Assembly: GCA_963921425.1 (NCBI GenBank)
Contig: OY992834.1
Coordinates: forward strand, 4,278,001-4,342,000
Length of the DNA: 64,000 bases
Source of the DNA: Dryas octopetala
Taxonomy: Eukaryota > Streptophyta > Magnoliopsida > Rosales > Rosaceae
Direction of reading: 5' to 3'
Under the pieces are notes generated by a model. It was not told the origin of the DNA, made no database searches, and worked only from the letters and a program-made list of their open reading frames with translations. Position 1 is the stretch's first letter. Each line of letters begins with the position of its first letter. Shown here piece after piece: positions 9,601 to 17,759 of the stretch. The position numbers were made by a program, and so were the translations under genes.

Positions 9601-12600
9601 TCACCATGACCACGTTGGCAAGCCAGTCGGGGTAGTTGACTTCCCGGATGAACCCGTTGTTTTGCAACTTGGTTACCTCTTCAGCCATGGCGGCGTATCG
9701 GACCGGATCGTATGACCTCCTCTTCTGACGGACCGGTTTGCATCCCGGGTCGGTGTTCAGCCTGTGGGTGATCACGTCAGACGATATGCCTGGCATGTCA
9801 TCGTAAGACCAGGCGAACACTTCCGCGTTGGCACGGAGGAAGTCAACGATGGCAGAACGTTGTTCGGGGCCGATCTGAGTCCCCACTCGGACGAGCCGAT
9901 CCGGTGTCTCGGCCGAGATCGGCACTTCCTCCCAGGCCTCGGCGGGAAGGGGCCGAGATTCTGGGTTCGGCTCGGAAGTGAAGTCAAATGTTTCCGCCCT
10001 CGGCCACCTGCCCGAATCGGCGATGGAGTCAAGCTCCTGCGAGTTCGGCAGCTGACCCTTCTGCTTGATCGAAGCTGCGTAGCACGACCGAGCCGAGCAC
10101 TGGTCTCCCTGAATGACGATGCAGTCGTCGCCCACCGGACATTTGATGAGGAGGTTGGCGTAATGGACGATGCAGTCAAGGTCGACCAGAGCCGGTCTGC
10201 CCAGAATGATGTTGTAGGCTGATGGCCGTTTGACGACAATGAAGTACGTCATGCAGGTCTTCTTGATCGGTCCCTTCCCGAGCGAAAGGGGAAGGTAAAT
10301 GTGTCCGAGGGGCTGAACCACTTCTCCCCCGAACCCGACCAAGGCAGGTGTATCGGTCTCCAGCTTATCCTCGCCAATGCCCATCTGCGCGAACGCAGAG
10401 TGGTAGAGGATGTTGACTGAGCTCCCTCCATCGACGAAGGAGCGCGCAATGGTTGTCCCGGCCACCTCAGCCACTATGACGACCGGATCATAGTGGGGGA
10501 AGATGATCTCGTTTGCCTCGTTCGGCTCAAAGGTGACCGGCGCCCAGTCCTTCCGCTGTCTTTTGGAAGTGCTGGGCTGACCTGCCTGGATCGACAAGGA
10601 CTCGTGAGCTTGAGCCGCCTGTCTGACATACTCCTTCTGGGATCGGTTCGAGCTCCCCACGAAGGTTGGTCCCCCGCCGATTGATCCGATGGCAGCATCC
10701 TGGACCTCGATGGTGTTGGTGGGCTTCTTCGGCGCGGCCTTGGGTACCCTAGGCCCACCGGCCAGGAATTGATTGATCTTACCCGCCCGGGCAAGAGTCT
10801 CAATCCCGTCGCGGAGGGCGTAGCAATCACCCGTGACGTGGCCGTGATTGGAATGGTACTTGCAGAAGACGCCCTCCTTGATTTTGTCTGGGGGTGGTCC
10901 CTTGATCTCCCTTGCGACTGGGAGTTGGTCCTTGACCTTGGAGTAGATTGTCTCCAGACCGGCGTTGAGGGGAGTGTACTCCGTGTACTGGACAAACTTG
11001 GGTCCCTTGCCTAGGAGTTGGCGTGGCTCCTCGGTCCTGGTCTTCTTGGATTGGATCTGGGGTTTGGGAGTTGCAACCTCTCCCTCCTTCCTCTTGGCCG
11101 AGGTCGGCCTGGGATTCAGGGCCTCCACCTGAGCATCCCACTCCTCAGCTCGCGCCCACTTAGTGGCTTCGGCAGAAAGCTCATCGTAGGTGGAGGGAGG
11201 GTTCCTCATCAAGTGGGAGCGGAGTCCCCCGGCGTGCAGGCCTTGCATGAGGGCATTCTTAGCTGACCTATCGTCGCAATCGTCGCACTTCGTATATTCG
11301 ATGTTGAAGCGGATCAGATAGGCCTTGAGGCTCTCCCCCTCCTGCTGCTTGATGAGCGACATATCGTTCAAGTTGTAGAGTCGTTCGGATACAACCCGAT
11401 ATCTCGCCAGAAAGGCCCTCCGGAGGTCGGAGAAGGAGTCGATGGAGTTCGGTTGGAGGGTTCGGAACCAACCCCGAGCCGAGCCCTTCAAGGTCGAAGG
11501 GAAGATTCTGCACTTCGTGGCTTCAGATGCCTGGCGGGCCTCCATGGCGTATCTGAAGCTGTCAAGATGGTCGTAGGGATCCTTGGTCCCGTCATACTGA
11601 TCCATCTTGGGGGGCTTGGTGTCGCGGGAGACCTCAGCATCCATGATTCTGCTGGTGTACGGGAGGGGAAGTTCCTCCCCGTGGTCGGCTCTACCGGTAT
11701 ACCCCCTGGAGACCTCGACATGTCCGAGCCGATCGTGGACGCTTCGGATCTGGTCCTGGACCAAAGTCCGAACAAGATTTTCCACATTGGGCGGGGTCGG
11801 CTCGGCCGCATTTTCCCCTGAGCACTCGGCCTGGTTGCCGAGTCTCTCACTCACCGGCTGACGAGTGAGCCTCTCGCTTGCCGGTTGTCGATCCGACATG
11901 ATCATGGTGGACCCCAGTCGGTCGCTCACTGATCGCCTCCCCGAGTGCGTTCCTGATGGGGAAGGATCCTGACTGGCGATAGGGCCGAGTCTATTCCGAA
12001 TCGGGCCCCTGGTTTCGGCCGAACCGGCAGGACTGTTGGCCCCCAACCTTGATTGGGCCGGGGGTCGTCGATTTGTATTCGGGTCGGCACGGTCTCCGCC
12101 CGAATTCCTGGGGGCACGTTTCCCGAAAGCCGCCTGTTTTTGCTGAAGAAGACGGTGGGCGTTCAGGCATTCGGCCTGTTCGGCCGGGGGCATGTCCTCG
12201 AAGCCCGGGAAGACGTGATCCGAGTCCTGCTGATCGGTCTGGTCGTTCGGCTCGGCAGGAGTGCTTTGCCGAGAAGGAGACGGCGAAAGGACCTCCTGCT
12301 CGGTTCGGGTCCGGCGCGATCGGAAGCCCGATCCCCCACTATTCTCAAGTTGAGCACGGTGGCGTGCAAGTTCCCCGGCCAGCTCGGCCTGTTTTGCGAG
12401 CAGCTCATTATTCTGCTTCAGGAGTGCATTCTCAGCGGCCAGATGTCGCTGACTCTCCTTAAGGAGTTTGTGAGCGGCTCGGATTTTGGAGGAACCTTTG
12501 GACTTTGGCGTCCTGGGGAGTTGTGCTCCCCTCGTTTTCTCAGGTGTCTCAGGCTGATGTTGTTCATCATTCTGAGACGCTCCTGAAGAAGAACTGGTGT

Positions 12601-12667
12601 CCCGAAATATGGTAGTCATGATGACTTGCGTGGAGGAAGAGCTTAGCGTTTGCGGTGATGAACACAA
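6680..12667 (-). CDS. Gag-Pol polyprotein of the Tat-type retrotransposon
   Basis: This single 1995-codon frame encodes structural and enzymatic proteins for reverse transcription and integration. Order: Ser/Arg-rich N-terminus; Gag domain, residues about 340-500; a Cys/His motif CKYHSNHGHVTGDC; aspartic protease with DGGSSVN near residue 746; reverse transcriptase with YVDD near 1132; a first RNase H-like region (about 1280-1360); a second RNase H with LYVDGSSN near 1431; integrase with an HHCC zinc motif from about 1650 and catalytic D, D (ADNGKQF, about 1779) and E (GQVEAINK, about 1816). No chromodomain follows. Two RNase H regions are a mark of the Tat clade. No stop or frameshift is visible and gag and pol share one frame. 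A downstream Met (residue 17, MTTIFRD) is an alternative start. Confidence 0.95.
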   Translation of the reverse strand: MCSSPQTLSSSSTQVIMTTIFRDTSSSSGASQNDEQHQPETPEKTRGAQLPRTPKSKGSSKIRAAHKLLKESQRHLAAENALLKQNNELLAKQAELAGELARHRAQLENSGGSGFRSRRTRTEQEVLSPSPSRQSTPAEPNDQTDQQDSDHVFPGFEDMPPAEQAECLNAHRLLQQKQAAFGKRAPRNSGGDRADPNTNRRPPAQSRLGANSPAGSAETRGPIRNRLGPIASQDPSPSGTHSGRRSVSDRLGSTMIMSDRQPASERLTRQPVSERLGNQAECSGENAAEPTPPNVENLVRTLVQDQIRSVHDRLGHVEVSRGYTGRADHGEELPLPYTSRIMDAEVSRDTKPPKMDQYDGTKDPYDHLDSFRYAMEARQASEATKCRIFPSTLKGSARGWFRTLQPNSIDSFSDLRRAFLARYRVVSERLYNLNDMSLIKQQEGESLKAYLIRFNIEYTKCDDCDDRSAKNALMQGLHAGGLRSHLMRNPPSTYDELSAEATKWARAEEWDAQVEALNPRPTSAKRKEGEVATPKPQIQSKKTRTEEPRQLLGKGPKFVQYTEYTPLNAGLETIYSKVKDQLPVAREIKGPPPDKIKEGVFCKYHSNHGHVTGDCYALRDGIETLARAGKINQFLAGGPRVPKAAPKKPTNTIEVQDAAIGSIGGGPTFVGSSNRSQKEYVRQAAQAHESLSIQAGQPSTSKRQRKDWAPVTFEPNEANEIIFPHYDPVVIVAEVAGTTIARSFVDGGSSVNILYHSAFAQMGIGEDKLETDTPALVGFGGEVVQPLGHIYLPLSLGKGPIKKTCMTYFIVVKRPSAYNIILGRPALVDLDCIVHYANLLIKCPVGDDCIVIQGDQCSARSCYAASIKQKGQLPNSQELDSIADSGRWPRAETFDFTSEPNPESRPLPAEAWEEVPISAETPDRLVRVGTQIGPEQRSAIVDFLRANAEVFAWSYDDMPGISSDVITHRLNTDPGCKPVRQKRRSYDPVRYAAMAEEVTKLQNNGFIREVNYPDWLANVVMVKKNNGKWRMCVDFTDLNRACPKDSFPLPRIDQLVDATAGHQLLSFMDAYSGYNQILMHKSDQEGTSFITDRGMYCYKVMPFGLKNAGATYQRLVKHMFRSSIGKSVEVYVDDMLVKSIKADDHVKDLSDMFGVLKEYQMRLNPAKCVFGVRSGKFLGYLVSQRGIEANPEKIQALINMKSPRTRKEIQSLTGRVAALNRFISKSTDRCLPFFKALRGAGKSIEWTPQCEQAFQDLKRHMGEPPILSKPEEGEELFLYLSVSDSALSSVLVREVGGVQHPVFYTSRALADAETRYPKFEKMALALVSSARKLRPYFQAHSIVVLTDQPLRQILAKPETSGRLIKWSIELGEFDIIYRPRTAIKGQAMSDFICESTTSTEDPPRTDAMPSASDPNTIGEHGQVDLLTWTLYVDGSSNAMGSGAGLVLISPEQVVMEYALRFRFQASNNEAEYEALIAGLRLAKELGATKLNIFSDSQLIVNQILGEYETREPSMTAYLEKTLLLLGDFREYKISQIPRAENCRADALARLASATDTGSARHVPVEILDRPSTAETEAAVMQTEAEPNWMTSIITYLVSGVLPPERDKARLIKTRSARFSMINGQLYKRSFSLPYLRCVTPQEGQDVLREIHEGICGNHSGGRALAYKTIRQGYFWPTLNKDADHLSRACIKCQQFAAVPHQPPQLLTSISCPWPFAQWGLDLIGPMPKAKGQVTMAVVAVDYFTKWAEAEPLATTTAERMETFVWKNIICRFGMPHTIIADNGKQFDCKKFRSFCSRLNINLRFTAPYHPQSNGQVEAINKIIKKTLKTKLDNAKGNWPELLPEVLWSYRTSYRNSTKETPYALAFGTDAVVPVEMGTPSFRTGTYNPETNDAGLRLGLDIIEERRTDANLCRAAYQQRVAKYYNQRVRPRSFGLGSLVMKKNPLAVKESSFDPNWTGPYRITGIVKPGTYNLATLAGKPLKHSWNAEHLKTYYQ

Positions 12668-12681
12668 CGGCTGAAGTCAGC

Positions 12682-12700
12682 TTCCCACAGACGGCGCCAA
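12682..12700 (-). other. Primer-binding site of the retrotransposon
   Basis: Two bases inside the 5' LTR the minus strand reads TTGGCGCCGTCTGTGGGAA. TGGCGCC complements the GGCGCCA 3' end that I recall for plant tRNA-Asp; the match weakens further in. This is typical of plant Tat/Athila elements and differs from the initiator-Met site (TGGTATCAGAGC). Confidence 0.75.
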
Positions 12701-12702
12701 TC

Positions 12703-13768
12703 TGTTGATGCAAATTCTCGTAAGGTAGATGCAACAACTTAGATATGCTGATCTGGCTGATCAAGTGCTTCGCTGGATGATGAAGTGAATGCTGGTTGAG
12801 ATCTTCCTGTAGACAAGAACAAGATCAAAGGAGATGGACCGGTGTGGTACCAGCCAAACACACTCCGATGATGAAATCAGTGGTGGTGTTTGATGGTGGA
12901 TGAGGAAGAACAAAGGAAGAACTTGGGAGAATGGGAAGAACAAGGCAAATGTTCTGGGTTATTCTCAGCAAGTTGGGTAGGCTCTTTTTTGGATGGAAAT
13001 GCAAAGTGTTTAGCGTGTGTATTGATAGATTGCTAGATGCTTCATTTTGTGCATATGTGGTGCCTTATATAGGCAAAGGAAAACTTAATGAATAAGTTAC
13101 CTGCATGTGAATGAATGGTTGCCAGAGACCCACGCACCTGGTCAGACCTAGTTGCATGCTCAGCTGCTTGCTTCCTCAGCATTGAATGCTGCATTGAATG
13201 CTCCATTAAATGCAAGGTTGGAAGGTCCAGGCAAACTGTCCAGCAGTCATGAATGCAAGCCTGATATTCTGTCTGTCAGAAGATTGTGTCAGGTGCATTC
13301 AAGTGTGGCGGTTCGTCCCATCGTGATCTTCCTGGGAATGGCGGCGGAGAGCCGAGCCGAGCCGATACGAACACATGTTTTCATGTGAGGACACGAAGTC
13401 CATGTGTGGTCGGATCGGGCATGGGATTCCAGGCCGAGCCGGTCCCATAGACTGGGGGTCTTTCCGAGCTCTAACTGGTCGACGCCAGAACCCGAAAAGA
13501 GGCCATCTCCTGTGCCGAGCCGAGCCGGACCGGGATGATCGTGGGAAGATGGACACTCGATCCCATGGAAGATCATCGGTTCGGCTCGGACCGAACATGG
13601 AGGGCCGGCGTGGAGATCCGGTCTGAGCTGGCAGAGGCGATGCCGAGTGGTGATGACGTGGGGGTCAAAGTTTTGACCACTGAGAGTCAAACTCCGAGGT
13701 GGATGTTGACCAGCCACGTGTCGAGCTGTGATTGGCTGTTCGGATTGATGTGGATTTTCCCACAAACA
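12703..13768 (-). repeat. 5' LTR of the retrotransposon (right copy)
   Basis: This is the upstream LTR in element orientation, 1066 bp, with no visible difference from 1492-2557. It should contain the promoter that drives gag-pol leftwards. Confidence 0.95.
13064..13072 (-). promoter_or_regulatory. TATA motif of the 5' LTR promoter
   Basis: The minus strand reads CCTATATAAGGCA here, the best TATA-like motif in the LTR. It lies about 400 bp before the gag start, so transcription would begin near 13035. The same motif in the other LTR is at 1853-1861. Confidence 0.55.
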
Positions 13769-13773
13769 CAAAC
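13769..13773. repeat. Right target-site duplication (CAAAC)
   Basis: This copy of the five bases at 1487-1491 directly follows the right LTR. Confidence 0.9.
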
Positions 13774-14522
13774 GATATTGAGTAATGAGAAAGTCACCGA
13801 TTATTAAAATAATACTAAAAGTACCAATTATTAGAATATAGTTTGTGTTAAGGCCTAAGGGTACTAACTATTATTTTATTTTAATTTTATAAATCTAAAT
13901 TAATGTTGTAATTTTTTATTTATTTATGGGCAATTTTTAGACTTTATTTATTTATAAATTGATATGTCATCTACCGCGTTAATTGATGACCAAATTTGAA
14001 TAATAATTTATGCCTCTAATATTATTACAACTATTATCCTAATTGTACAAATCTCAACTAATATGACAATTTATCAATATTTATTTATTTATTAGTTTAT
14101 TTTTAATTTTATTTATTTTAAATAAGTAAAATATTAATATATCATAGATGTCACGTATTTGTGGGTAACCAAAAATAAGATAATAGTTGGTGCATGCATC
14201 CACCGCATCTATTGTTGCATCTAATATTATCCAATTATACATCTCATAGTCGGTGGGATGCATACGTGCTAATTAATTAATATTATAACACTCTTTGTTT
14301 CCTCAGCAATTTCGTACTATGTCTCGCCTTAATAATTTTCTTTTTATTTTTGCATTATGGTATATATATATATACTACATAGTGCCAATTTATTTCAGAC
14401 CAGCTTATGAACTGATTTAGCGAAAAAAAAAAATTATGATTCATAATAGCTTGATAGATTTGTAGTCTTGTCACGTAATATGATTATTTATTATTAGTCT
14501 TTTGGCACACGCTTTGTGTGTT

Positions 14523-14608
14523 AATTGGTTTTTTATTGTATATATATTTAGTTTTTATAGTTTATAATTGGTTTTTTATTGTATATATATTTAGTTTTCA
14601 TAATTTAT
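14523..14608. repeat. 43-bp tandem duplication
   Basis: Two adjacent near-identical copies start with AATTGGTTTTTTATTG at 14523 and 14566. The sequence is AT-rich and non-coding. Confidence 0.85.
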
Positions 14609-15196
14609 AGTTTTTTATACTGTCTCTACGTTTTAAAGTAGTGTGATGTCTTTTTTAAATTTTTATTTTAATAGTTATTTTACATGTTATACTCTCATTA
14701 CCTATTAGACTATTTCATGTAGCTGTTTTATTTTATACAGAATATTTTAGGCAATTACTTTTATTGTGAAGTCTATAACACCAAGTTATATAAATATAGA
14801 TAGATTAATTGAATTGTGTTATGATTTATATTTAAATTTATCCTTAAAAATTATGCAAAACTTGATCTTTTATCATAATTGTCATTGCTGAATATATCTC
14901 CTAGAGGTGCATGTCATATATTGATCAGCTAAATTGAATTTTAGAAGTGCCAACCCAACCTTCTACTGGCTTAACTTATTCATGATTTGTGTTTGTATTG
15001 ATCTATTTAGTAATCATATGATCATATCATACAATTTGTGCTTAATAACCCATTATATGGCTCGGAGTTTGAGTCCATCTCGTGCCTATGGGTGATTGTC
15101 ATTCCTTAAATAGGATTGACCCATTCTTTTTGGTTTCACATGATTTGAAACTTAGCTTATTTCTTATAATTGAATGTTATTACTTTGTGTTTGAAC

Positions 15197-15246
15197 AATA
15201 TAGCGCGCATTTGCTTCTTGGCAAAAAAAAAATATAGAATTTGCTT
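15197..15246 (+). mobile_element. Degenerate tiny oligo(A)-tailed insertion
   Basis: The insert CTTGGCAAAAAAAA (15217-15230) is flanked by related sequences that both begin AATATAG and end ATTTGCTT (15197-15216 and 15231-15246). The left copy has four extra bases. It fits the pattern of the sharper examples near 52.7 kb but looks older. Confidence 0.35.
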
Positions 15247-15926
15247 AAATTTGCAAAATAAAAACATAAAATCAAAAGCATGTTTATATGGGTCATGCCT
15301 AGCTTAGTCGATCTCATTTTGTGTTCAGTTGTATTGTGGTTAATAGATCATAAATTTCAGTTTGATAAATTACATATTCCCTCGTGTTTGTATCGTACCA
15401 TGCATATTCATTTTAATTGTGTTGTGTCTATACCATATTATAACCCAACCCGCAATTTAAGTATATGCTGAGAATATTGTCAATGCACAAAACCTTTTTT
15501 GAGTTCTAATTAATTCCAAGCTCAAAATGTAGCTTATGGCAAGCAACCAGCCACATCTTTTATAGTAACGTGGATCATGACATGAGGTTTCTTATGGGAA
15601 TGAAAAACGTGGAACATGAGTTAAACAGGAACAAATTAAATTCTCATCCATTTAATGATCATTTATATATTATCTTTCTTGATAAAGTGTAGTTTAAGTA
15701 GTATTGTGTTAGGTGGACCAAGACATTCAATTCATTAATTGCATGTAAACGAAAAAACAAAACCATATATACTCTTATCAGTAATGAGGTATACAAGTAT
15801 ACAACTATACATTAATTATAAATTAATTTAATCAGTTAACTAATCAATATATAATTAATCTCTGGACTGTGATTATTTAATAAGGCTATATTATTGAAAT
15901 AGAAAACAGATTGAGTGTATGTATGC

Positions 15927-16143
15927 GGCCGTGTCATCCAAATTGTCACCAGGTTCAAATTGTGTCATTCTCTTTAGGCAGTTGGACACTTGGACGTACG
16001 TGTCCCCAAAGCCTTTCCACTTGTTGACTTGTCACATTTTGCGTGTCATTCCACCCATCATCCTTTTTTTTTTTTTTTTGGTTTGATCATTCTTTCCACC
16101 TATATATACTTTTTGCTCCTATTTATACTTTTTGCTCCTATTT
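15927..16143 (+). promoter_or_regulatory. Promoter of the Em-like gene: ABRE and TATA
   Basis: An ACGTGTC core (ABRE) lies at 15998-16004 inside ACGTACGTGTCC, and a related GCGTGTC near 16039-16045. TATATATA at 16101-16108 sits about 140 bp before the ATG. Em genes are known to be switched on by abscisic acid through ABI5-type bZIP proteins binding such cores. A 19-bp direct duplication (TACTTTTTGCTCC units) follows the TATA box. Confidence 0.55.
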
Positions 16144-16242
16144 TCCTATCAAATCGATTATCGTTAAAATTAAATACAAATCAGGTGTTGCCAATTACTA
16201 ACCAACTGTTTAATTGATTTAAAGTCACACATTTTGAGAAAG

Positions 16243-16694
16243 ATGTCTTCCCGACAAGACATGTCTGAACTTGACGCCAAGGCTAGGCAGGGAGAGACTG
16301 TGGTTCCTGGTGGAAATGGAGGCAGAAGCCTTGGGGCCCAGGAACACCTTGCCGAAGGTAACTAATTTTAATTATCGATCAACGAGCTCTTTTTCACGTA
16401 CATGCATGTCTACATAATTTGTGTGTTCTTCACTGTATCAGATTAATTAATTATATATGGTCATTGACTTTTTTGCCCTCTTTGCTTTGTGTTTTTCGAT
16501 CATGATGGATAAAATTAAGGGAGGAGTAAAGGAGGGCAGACAAGGAAGGAGCAGATATATGGGGAAAGAAGGGTACCATGAAATGGGTCGTAAGGGTTGG
16601 GTTGAGTACCATGGACAAGTCCGGAGGAGAACGTGCGGCTCTGGAGGGTATTCCGATTGACAAGTCCAAGTACAAGACCAGATCATCCAGCTAG
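16243..16694 (+). pseudogene. Em-like (LEA group 1) gene with two frameshifts
   Basis: Em proteins are small hydrophilic seed proteins that protect drying cells. Exon 1 (16243-16357) encodes [18 protein letters not shown] and continues in frame through [11 protein letters not shown] and AQEHLAEG. After an intron, exon 2 (16520-16694) continues [11 protein letters not shown]. Frame is then lost at 16556-16561, where ATATATG stands in place of ATG (4 extra bases). Family sequence resumes as [13 protein letters not shown] and is lost again at about 16597 by one extra T. It resumes as [19 protein letters not shown] and ends at TAG 16692-16694. The parts together give the usual length of about 90 residues, so the gene is whole apart from the two shifts. 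As read, translation stops about 9 codons after the first shift. Sequencing error at two sites is the main alternative. Confidence 0.85.
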
Positions 16695-17484
16695 AGAGAA
16701 CTAGCTTTACAAGCTAATTAATGATCATAATTATAATGTTAATACGAGTGTACGTGTAGTGTCGATGAGAGTATGTACGTAGTGGCAGCTAGCTAGGGTT
16801 TTAGGGTAGAAGTATGAGAAATGTACGTGTTTGTCTGTTTGATTTGTCTTCTAATGGCCATCTTTTGATGCAATATGTACTTTAACGTATGTGGCATGTA
16901 AGTTGGTTGCATGATCTGCGTGTGCTTTTCCATAAGGGTATTAATTGATTCGCTTAGAAGCAAGTTAATTTTACTGTATTCATGTTTGATGAGTTCGAAG
17001 TTCGAACCTTCAAGAGAAAAGAGGGGAGATACTACAAATAAATTCACTTATCTTTCAAGAGAATGTATGCACCTTTTTAAAAATAAAATCTAAATATTTT
17101 TTTGAATCAGTTTAAATTAATATCTTGCTTTTAAAAAAAAAAAAATTCACCCTTTTTTGTGAAGATTGTCAATTTCTCCAATTTCAAACCTAAAAGAGTG
17201 GAGTTTACGAATAAACAAAAAAGAAATGAAATTATTATTTTGATTTTAAATTATTATTTTCAGTAAATGTGCAAGTTAATTAGGAAGAAAAATTGAGAAA
17301 AAGATTTGGAAGCTGCACATTTTTGGTCACATTACAAATTTCCAAATTTGTCGGTGGGGTGAAATTTGAAAGGAGTAACGGATAAAAAATATTAAAAGGA
17401 TTAACGGTAAAAAAATTAAAAGATTAACGGATAGAAAAAGAAAAAAAAAATTAAAGAAAAAATGGAGTAACGGACACATCAAAT
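16695..17484. other. Em-like 3' flank and intergenic DNA
   Basis: Probable 3'UTR of the Em-like gene, followed by AT-rich DNA with A-runs. No further gene is visible. Confidence 0.6.
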
Positions 17485-17540
17485 GCACCGCCAAATTTTT
17501 ATTTCCTCGGCAAAAAAGGAAAGAAAAGCGCACCGCCAAA
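17485..17540 (+). mobile_element. Possible tiny A-rich insertion before APC1
   Basis: The 11-bp direct repeat GCACCGCCAAA (17485-17495 and 17530-17540) flanks 34 nt ending in an A-rich run that begins CGGCAAAAAA. It resembles the other tiny insertions but is longer and its tail is mixed. It lies in the proximal APC1 promoter. Confidence 0.3.
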
Positions 17541-17544
17541 GTCG

Positions 17545-17633
17545 CCAATATAAGGTTAAACAGGGCGCGGGACATCTTAACCCTAGATGGAACAAAGCAG
17601 TTCAAGCAGCCAAACGGTCAAAACTTTAGGGTT
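17545..17633 (+). promoter_or_regulatory. APC1 core promoter: TATA-like motif and telo-boxes
   Basis: AATATAAGG lies at about 17547-17555. AACCCTA (17579-17585) and, inverted, TTAGGGTTT (17625-17633) follow near the presumed start of transcription. Such telo-boxes are common near the start sites of plant genes active in dividing cells, which suits a cell-cycle subunit. The transcription start itself is not visible. Confidence 0.4.
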
Positions 17634-17759
17634 TAAACCGACTCTCCCCAGTACCCACCCGTTTTTTCACTCAAACAGAGGCCCAAAAAAGAGCGGGAGA
17701 GAGTCTCACTTCACTGAGCTTCGTTCTCTTGCTCTCTCGCTAATCGAGCTAGCACAACA

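Larger units (their letters stand above)
1492..13768 (-). mobile_element. Complete Ty3/gypsy LTR retrotransposon, Tat/Retand-type, minus strand
   Basis: This 12,277-bp element is bounded by two directly repeated 1066-bp LTRs that begin TG and end CA on either strand. A 5-bp target duplication, CAAAC, flanks it. In element orientation (right to left) the order is: 5' LTR, primer-binding site, single gag-pol ORF, a region with a 71-bp tandem array, an antisense ORF on the plus strand, polypurine tract, 3' LTR. Domain order protease-RT-RNase H-integrase places it in Ty3/gypsy. Two RNase H-like regions, no chromodomain, and an antisense extra ORF between pol and the 3' LTR are features of the plant Tat lineage. 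With identical-looking LTRs and open ORFs it appears young and possibly autonomous. Its coding DNA is much richer in GC than the host DNA around it. Confidence 0.95.
13774..15926. other. AT-rich intergenic DNA right of the retrotransposon
   Basis: No gene is supported. The DNA is strongly AT-rich with TA-runs (about 14361-14374) and A/T homopolymers. It holds a 43-bp direct duplication (14523-14608) and a degenerate tiny insertion (15197-15246), listed separately. Confidence 0.7.

Noticed and set aside
7179..12586. Many frames of 60-190 codons overlapping gag-pol on both strands
   Set aside because: All are shadows of the long polyprotein frame in GC-rich DNA.
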